DNA of 64,000 nucleotides, from assembly GCA_027972325.1 (NCBI GenBank), contig JAPMOS010000008.1:366001-430000 (forward strand), written 5' to 3'. The notes under the pieces were generated by a model that did no database searches, was not told the DNA's origin, and was given only the letters and a program-made list of their open reading frames with translations. Shown here piece by piece: positions 57,858 through 64,000 of this stretch. Within the stretch, counting starts at the first letter, position 1. Each line of letters starts with the position of its first letter. Position numbers and translations under genes: made by a program. This stretch comes from Paratrimastix pyriformis. Lineage: Eukaryota > Preaxostyla > Paratrimastigidae.

Positions 57858-60800
57858 TCAGGTCCGCCTCTTCGGTTTAAATCTGGCCAGCGGATCGTAG
57901 GGCGCCGTCGGAGGCGGCAACCCGCGGGCCTGAGCCTGAGCCTGAGCACGGTCGGCCTCCTGGCGCTCCTTTTGCTTGGCCAGGTGTTCCTCAACGTCAA
58001 GCTACGAGAGGGACGGGACGGGGTCAGTTCCGCTCGTCCGTGGATGACCAAGCAGACCTTCTTGTGGGTGATGATATTCTTTTGCCGTTCAAGGAACCGC
58101 TTCAATGCGGTGCTGCGGCCGCGCGTCCGCCGCTTCTTCTTTGGGGCCGAAGGAGCTTCGGCCTTGGCCGCTCCGGCCTCCACTGGAGCAGCAGCCGGCA
58201 CGCCCTCGCCCTCGCCCTCGCCCTCCCCCTCGGCTTCGGCCTCATCCGTGGCCTTGGCCTTGGCCTCGCCCTCATCCGCGGCCTCGGCCTCGTGTGCCTC
58301 CTCGGCCTCACTCTCGCCCTCGCGGCCCTCCTTGTCCTCGGCGTCGAGGGCGGCCTCGGTCTGCATGGGGGCGATCGTGTCGGGCTGGTCCTCGTCATCC
58401 TCGGCCGCACTCCCGGTCTTCTTTCCTGCCGTTGCTGCCGGTCTGGCCGCCGGGGCCGACGCAGCAGCAGCAGCAGACTTGCGGTCGTTGGCCTGAATGT
58501 GTGTGATCGTGAGAGCAGCGACAGAGGGTCGTGAGGTGCCCTGCGGGCCAGCGAGGGGAGGGGCGCGAGGGTAGGCTGCGCATGATGGCCGGACCTGATG
58601 CTGGAGGTGGCGCTTCTGGCGGTACTCGTCGTGCGGGTCGGTGCGGAGGGACGTGAGCACGGCCGGGTTGAGGGTGATCATCTCCGCGGGGATCTGCGGC
58701 GGAACAGGCGCACCAGACAGACACGAACACGAACGACGAATGGAATCGACATGTCCATCGAGAGCCGGAAGGAGGCGTGGCATCCATCGGCCGACGGGCC
58801 GCGGAACAACCGGGAGGGACGCGGGGGGCGGACCTTGTCGAGGAGCTGGCGCACCTCGGTGTTCCGCTTGGCGCGGGACGACTCGAAGGGGTCCGCCTCG
58901 AAGGTGTCGTAGTTGGGCTCCCCAGAGCCAGGAACTGCGAACGAAGCACGGCGGGTCAGCGCGAGGGCCGAGAGACAGATGCGGGTGGGCGCGGGGAGGG
59001 GGCCGCACGCGGACCGACGATGGATGAGAACCCGCCTGCGTGTGCGATGCCGAGGGCATCATCGAAGGGCTGGAAGCGCAGCCCCGAGACGTGCAGCGGG
59101 ATGATGTTGGCTCCGGCGGTCCCCACCGGGGTCACGGGCCGGGGCGCCATGCGGTGGTTCATGTAGGGGGCCGAGGCCTTGGTGGCCAGGGCGTCCCGCC
59201 AAACCTGCACCGTCTCGGTGAAGCTCACGGCCAGCATGCCCCGCTGGGAGATGTCCAGGTGGGAGACGGGGCTCGGGGTATGGTACCTGGGGGGGGTCGG
59301 AGGCGCGATGACAGCATGAGCTTCCCAAGTGGCGGGCAGCGGGTGGAGGGATGGAGGGGAGGGGCAGCGGGGCGGACGAGTGCAACTTGCGATAGGTGCG
59401 CACGTCCCAGATGGAGAGCAGCCCGTCGAGGCCAGCCGTGGCCAGGTACCTGTGGCCACGCAGTAGACACCCCAGGCCGGTGAGCGGTGGCCGATGCGGG
59501 CACTCGCAGTGCAGCAGAGTGCAGAAACAACAAGACAGCACCCCCCCCCCCCCCCCCTCCCCCTACCAGTCCAGGGCAGAGGAGGGACGGACCGGCCGGC
59601 ATTGTCGACCCCGATGGCCTGCACGGGGGCCGCGTGGGTGAGCATCTTGACGACGGGTTCGGCCATGTTGGGCGTCCACATGGTCACCGTCCCTGCACGC
59701 CGCCCCCCAGGGGTGATGCCGACGATGAAGCAGAACCACCATATTTCCCATCTCCAACGCTGCCCCCCCCCCCCCCCCCCCCCTTTCTACAGATGTGTGC
59801 CAGGTGAGTGGAGTGGACGTCGCCCGCGGACCGTTTGCGTGGCCGAGGAGCATGACGGCGTTGTGGGGGTTCTGGCACATGGAGATGGACTCCCCCAGGT
59901 GGGTGGGGTGCTGTGCAACGAGCCGCCCCGTGGAGACGTCGTGGTACTTGAGCACGCCCGCCGTGCCCTGGAAGGCGCCGCACAGGGCCACAAGAGGAAC
60001 AGGAGCGGGTGAAGCGATGGGAGGTGGCCAGGCGCGAGGGGGCGAGAGCACAGATGGGGGCGAGAGCGACGGGGGGGGGGGGGGGTGCGAGGAGAGGGCG
60101 GCGGACCACGGAGGCCAGCAGGAAGTGGTACGGCAGGAACTCGAGGTGGGTCGGCTGGATGTGCTCCCGGATCACCTGCACCTCGAGGCCCTGCTTGTCG
60201 TACAGGTGCACGTACTTGCGCTGGGCCACCGCAAAGATCGACTCGTTTTGCAGCATCCTGCGGCCCCGGAGCAGCGGTTGGAAAGGAATGGAGGGGCGGA
60301 AAAAAGAGGCAGAAGAAGAGTCAGCCCAAGGTGCCAACGGAAAGGCGACAGCCCATCGGCAGGGAGCAGTCCAGGGGGGGGGGGGGGGGGGGGGAGGGGG
60401 AGGGGTCTACAGACTTGACGTCGCGGATGGTCTCCCGAACGTGGAATTCGCACTGGGGCTGCGTGTCGATCAGATCGCAAAGGAAGACGTGGCCCTTCGC
60501 GCCACCGAGGAGCAAGAACCTATCGAGGGGAAGCGCACGATAGAGGCGGCGAGGGACGGGGCCAAGAACAGGCCTGCCGTTGCGGGAATAGTCGCAGAAA
60601 TAGGGTCCGAATGTGTTGAGTTTCAAGTCGAGGGCCTACGAAACGAATCAATAACGATCAGGGAACACTGGAATGTGGGCGGGACACCTGACCTTCTTCT
60701 GTGCGTTGATATCGATGTTCTCGCGGATAGCAGACTGGCGGAATTTGTAGGTCCGTTCCATTCCTTCGGCCACCAAGTACCCGGGATCTTCTTCCAACAG

Positions 60801-61012
60801 AATGTTGGAATCTGCATTGTGACGGTTGACATCCTATCGAGAGAAAACCAAGGTTGGGGCCAAGAGGGGGCATTTGACCACCAACCAATCTTTGCTTCCG
60901 GCTAGTTACCAACTTAGCCTTCAGCTTCTTGTTCTCGACACCGCGGAGGTACTCGGGTTTCTTCTTGTGAGTCGATTTTTTTTGTTTGGGAGGCTCCTCC
61001 ATATTTCCTGCT
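57858..61012 (-). CDS. UTP7: U3 snoRNP/SSU processome WD40 protein Utp7 (WDR46)
   Basis: Ribosome biogenesis factor of the small-subunit processome in the nucleolus. Starts [20 protein letters not shown]. Family blocks follow in order over several exons: [174 protein letters not shown] and [19 protein letters not shown] with [18 protein letters not shown], the BING4 C-terminal region, then [16 protein letters not shown] lineage-specific acidic Ala/Glu insert ([20 protein letters not shown], about 58180-58460) precedes the basic tail [17 protein letters not shown] and FKPKRRT with TGA. Introns near 59540, 59770, 60070 and 60380 have long C or G runs. Confidence 0.95.
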
Positions 61013-61055
61013 GAGCCGAACAGCCGCACCACAAGGGGAAACCGGCTATCCCCAG

Positions 61056-61062
61056 TATAAAG
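61056..61062 (+). promoter_or_regulatory. TATA-like element, TATAAAG
   Basis: A perfect TATA-like heptamer on + between the Utp7 start codon (opposite strand, 61012) and the weak coding region that follows. It is a single motif without a mapped transcript, so this is only a suggestion of a promoter for the rightward gene. Confidence 0.3.
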
Positions 61063-61858
61063 TGTTTTCAAGTTTTCAAATCATTTCATTACTGGAGGCG
61101 GCAAGAACACAGCTTGACGCGACACTTCAGGTGTTTGAAACTACATCTTATTTCAAGTCGGTGGAACAGAAACGTGCTCGACACTTGACCCCCCTCCTCA
61201 TCGCTAGGTTTCCTGCTCAGAGCCCCTATCCGGCAACGCGCCGATCCAAGGTTGGTTTTCGATTTTTATTTTGATTTTTACTTGATTTCTCTCAGTCTGG
61301 ACGGGGGCGCCTTGCCGATGCAGAACTTCATCATCAGACTTCCGTCCAGGGGTTCGGCAACACAAAGTCTGCCTCTGCGATTGGTCACATTTAGGCTAAA
61401 AACTCTTTAGATTTGGGATTTCCCTTTGTGGGCGACATTTCTCGCCTGAAGCGGTCGCCCGCCAGCTCGCCGTCACTGCACAGCACCACCACCACCCAAC
61501 CCCCACGCCTGCCTCCTCATCGACTCAAGCAGCCGGACCCTCCACCAACTCTCTCCCCCCCGTACTTCCCCACTCACCCACCCAACCTCCAATGCCGGGG
61601 CCCCTGTCGACCACTGCATCCCCCTTTCCCGCCGCTGACGAATCCATTCTCGATCGAGTCTCAGTCGCTTCTTCCGACCCTCTGACCAAGCGATTCGACA
61701 CACTCACACCATACGCCATAGCCCGACTTTGGGTGCAAACACCAGCCATTCAGATGGCAGACACTCCTGCCTCGACTGCTGGCGCCGCTCCCCCACATCC
61801 CTCTCCTCCACAGCCAGCCCCATTTCCATCTCACCAACAACCCAATTCCGCCCCATGA
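61063..61858 (+). CDS. Possible small spliced gene, uncharacterised
   Basis: Weak. A coding-like first segment reads SLLEAARTQLDATLQVFETT and KSVEQKRARHLTPLLIARFP up to a GT donor near 61250; after an acceptor (TTTCTCTCAG near 61293) it can continue SGRGRLADAELHHQTSVQGF. A further join leads to a Pro/Ser/Thr-rich end, either at about 61685 or in another frame to 61858 (ending PFPSHQQPNSAP with TGA). The helical first part looks like coiled coil. No in-frame ATG was found for it, and one of the required introns would be only about 27 nt, so the model may be wrong. Not recognised. Confidence 0.3.
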
Positions 61859-61945
61859 CCCCGTCCGTGTGTCCCGCATTGCATTCCTCTCGTCGTCTTC
61901 GAAAGCGAGAAAAGAACAGACTGTTTTCCCGATCGTGCGGTCCGG

Positions 61946-63585
61946 TCACTTGATGGCGACCAAGGCACAATGCCGGGGCGAGCAGGATTGCTCGAAAAGG
62001 GGCACCAACCCACACCAGCGCCACCCTTGTCTGCGACCCTCCTCAGCCAGCCAGGCGAGCCGATCCACCAGCAGCAGGGTCTCCAGGCAGGGGGCGAAAC
62101 ACGCGCGAATGATGGAGATGGCCCGTAACTCGGCCACAGGGAACCCATCCAAAAAGCTCGCCAGGGCCTCGTCCGTGGGGGGATCGGATGACCCGGGGAG
62201 GCGAACATCCCAACCCCGTTCGGCAAACGACCTTCGCACATAGGCGGCAAAACCCTCGCGACTTGGGGGCGTGGGATGGCGGCCGCGGCTGTGCGGGGGC
62301 AGTCCAACCGCGAAGGGTGGCGGGTGCCCGGTCCCCTCGAGCAGCACCTGCAGCACCATCCGCTGCCGCTGGGCTTCCATGTGGGCGTCTAGAGCCGCCG
62401 GGCCGTCGGCAATCCAGGAGAGGCCGTTATGGCAAGCCTGCCCCATGACATGGTCCTGGAAGGGCCCCATACCGGCCGAGTCGCCCGATCCTCCCCAGGC
62501 CCGCAGGAAACGGGCGGCCGCTTGAGACATGGGAAACCCATGTCGGGTGAGCCGGTGATAGCAGCAGCCCACCACACAGCAAGCGCGGGCCCGAGGGTGG
62601 GTCGCAAAGAGACGGAGGGAAAGCGGGGAGAGGTCAGCGCAAGCATGGAGGGCGCAGATCACCAGAGAGTCCGTCATCGTTGGGGACGAAGCGGCCCCTA
62701 GTCTCTGCTCGCTCTCTGCCCGGGGTTGCAGGACAGGGCCCAGGATTGCATCCAATCGCGCGGGTGTGGCCTGCTCGGGAGTCATTTCTGCCATGACGGA
62801 GTGCATCGCCCCGGGTGCCTGGCTACCCTTGCCTGCGCTCTGCCTCTTGACGGCTTCGCTGAGGTTGGTATAGCGTCCAATCGCCTGCGAGCAACGCTCG
62901 GCTCGGTTTTCGAGGGCCACCGTGGTTAGGCCTTGCAGCGAGAGGTGCGCAGTGAGGTACCCAAGACCGGCGCCCACATCCACCACAAGCCGGCTGCCTT
63001 CCGCGGCGCACAGGGAAAGGAGGAAGTCGCCCATTCGCTGGACTTCGTGCACCTATTAAGAAAAAAAACGATGGCACGAAACTTGGCACTCCCACGAAAC
63101 TTGGAAGACAGACTTTTTTGGGTTTCATGCCCTGGAGGGCAGGGAGTGACAGTGGGTTACTCCGAAGTGGGAATGGGAGAGACGGCCCCAGATCCGAAAA
63201 GCGAATAACTTGTTTGCCACATCCCAACAGAAACTCGGAAAAAGACGGCGGGAGATTGAGGACCGCCGTGGGGCTCCCGGAGTACATGGCATTCAGAAGG
63301 TCGAGTTGTTGAGCAGACGTTAGGCTGAGTAAAAAGTGCCACTCCTCAGGGAAAACTCGGTTCCAGAGAGAATGTGTATATACTCTGGCGATGTGGTCTT
63401 GCACCAGAAAAAAGTACTTGTGAACAAACTGGAAAACTAAGGAGGAGGATTGGGAAAAAAAACAAAGAAAAAGTCAAACCATCCTCGAACTTCCGTTCAA
63501 AATCTCCGGCCGAAAGGCCGGGGAAAAACAACTTCAAGGCCGCCAGGTCAAACAGCCGGCAACGAGCCAACACCCAGGGTGACAA
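61946..63585 (-). CDS. METTL25: METTL25/RRNAD1-like SAM-dependent methyltransferase
   Basis: Rossmann-fold methyltransferase of the METTL25/RRNAD1 family; the substrate is not established. An N-terminal helical region spans two exons (LARCRLFDLAALKLFFPG; FVHKYFFLVQDHIARVYTHS; SAQQLDLLNAMYSGSPTAVL). The family signature GMKPKK, an intron, then VHEVQRMGDF follows, and SAM motif I LVVDVGAGLGYLTAHLS near 62950-63000. Downstream it has VICALHACADLSPLSLRLF, VVGCCYHRLTRHGFPMS (hallmark block) and LETLLLVDRLAWLAEEG, ending CSPRHCALVAIK with TGA. The start codon is unresolved: an in-frame stop lies just upstream of the first recognisable exon (about 63585), so there may be a further short 5' exon. A 490-bp slice of this gene is duplicated at 17066-17523. 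Divergent from the gene at 63632. Confidence 0.9.
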
Positions 63586-63631
63586 AAATTGAGTCTTTCA
63601 AAATTATTTCGATGCGAACCACCAACACATC

Positions 63632-64000
63632 ATGTGCGAGTCAGCGCCCGATGACGGTAACTATGAAGAACTTCTTTTTTTCGGCGACCTTCCGCTGGAA
63701 GAATTCAACAAGATGCTCTTTTCGCCCGTCGTCAGTTTGATGGACACAGTTTATTCGCTCCTCGGAGCAATCAGATTCAGACTTTCGTGTGATACTCCTC
63801 TTCTTGGTTCATTTATTGAGTTTTCCACGGCCTTTGGTGGCGCTCTCCGATCGTCAAGTGACGAATTGGCCAGTTTTCTCTCAACGTCTGCTTCTTCTTC
63901 GGTTCCCAGCTTCAACGCCTCTCTGCCTTACCAGGTTTTCACGAGAACATCGGCCAAAGATGGAGAACGACCTAGCTTGTTGTCTCGATCACTTTCAAAC
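63632..64000 (+). CDS. Start of a gene that runs off the window, unrecognised
   Basis: The frame is open from an ATG to the last base, 123 codons. It begins MCESAPDDGNYEELLFFGDL and continues LPLEEFNKMLFSPVVSLMDT, GAIRFRLSCDTPLLGSFIEF and a Ser-rich stretch (DELASFLSTSASSSVPS). Codon use is less GC-biased than in most genes here. It is acidic at the start and has no signal peptide. No domain was recognised. Its ATG is about 50 bp from the first recognisable METTL25 exon on the other strand, so the two probably share a short bidirectional promoter. Confidence 0.6.
   Translation, partial: MCESAPDDGNYEELLFFGDLPLEEFNKMLFSPVVSLMDTVYSLLGAIRFRLSCDTPLLGSFIEFSTAFGGALRSSSDELASFLSTSASSSVPSFNASLPYQVFTRTSAKDGERPSLLSRSLSN

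Overview
This is a GC-rich nuclear segment from a unicellular eukaryote. The evidence is spliceosomal introns in almost every gene (GT..AG, often 45-150 nt), a canonical four-exon beta-tubulin gene, and typical eukaryotic families (UBR3-like N-recognin, C2CD5, ZCCHC9, Utp7/WDR46, METTL25/RRNAD1). There are no bacterial operons, ribosome-binding sites, CRISPR arrays or rRNA. The lineage cannot be fixed from sequence alone. A free-living, intron-rich, GC-rich protist is the safe statement; a metamonad such as Paratrimastix is only a guess.

Layout from left to right. 573-2295 (-): glycine C-acetyltransferase, eight exons. 2728-6730 (-): unrecognised multi-exon gene loaded with intronic minisatellites. 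6906-7679 (+): dual-specificity phosphatase. 7825-9235 (+): ZCCHC9-like zinc-knuckle protein. 9718-~21650 (-): a 12-kb UBR3-type E3 ubiquitin ligase; one intron holds a foreign partial copy of the METTL25-like gene found at the right end of the window. ~21.65-24.0 kb: gene-poor. 24000-27351 (-): Ala/Pro/Lys-rich protein. 27375-29416 (+): disrupted F-box/leucine-rich-repeat gene. 29840-44698 (-): what looks like one 15-kb gene, or two abutting genes, encoding a cytosolic VWA domain, a long acidic/Gly-rich linker, one membrane anchor and a very long beta-repeat ectodomain with about 24 tandem 27-residue repeats. 44823-45769 (-): metallo-beta-lactamase/glyoxalase-II-like hydrolase. 45868-55824 (+): C2CD5. 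55834-57511 (-): beta-tubulin. 57858-61012 (-): Utp7/WDR46. ~61.06-61.86 kb (+): weak small gene. 61946-~63585 (-): METTL25/RRNAD1-like methyltransferase. 63632 to the end (+): a gene that runs off the window.

Two features are worth most attention. The first is the VWA / membrane anchor / repeat-filament protein, whose splice phases keep one open frame across the junctions I checked by hand; it has no family I can name and could be a surface adhesion or scaffold molecule. The second is the recent genome dynamics: a genomic (not retroposed) METTL25 fragment inverted into a UBR3 intron, and a ~0.67-kb terminal-inverted-repeat element, itself containing a large palindrome, that appears to split a tRNA-like sequence inside an intron of the giant gene. 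Introns throughout carry long poly-G:poly-C runs and short tandem repeats; coding exons mostly do not.

The genes do not form a functional cluster. Shared themes are housekeeping RNA biology (Utp7, ZCCHC9), protein turnover (UBR3, F-box), membrane/signalling (C2CD5, phosphatase, VWA protein) and cytoskeleton (tubulin). Exon limits are hand-derived from splice consensus and reading frame; those given to the base are for KBL, tubulin and the phosphatase, others are approximate.
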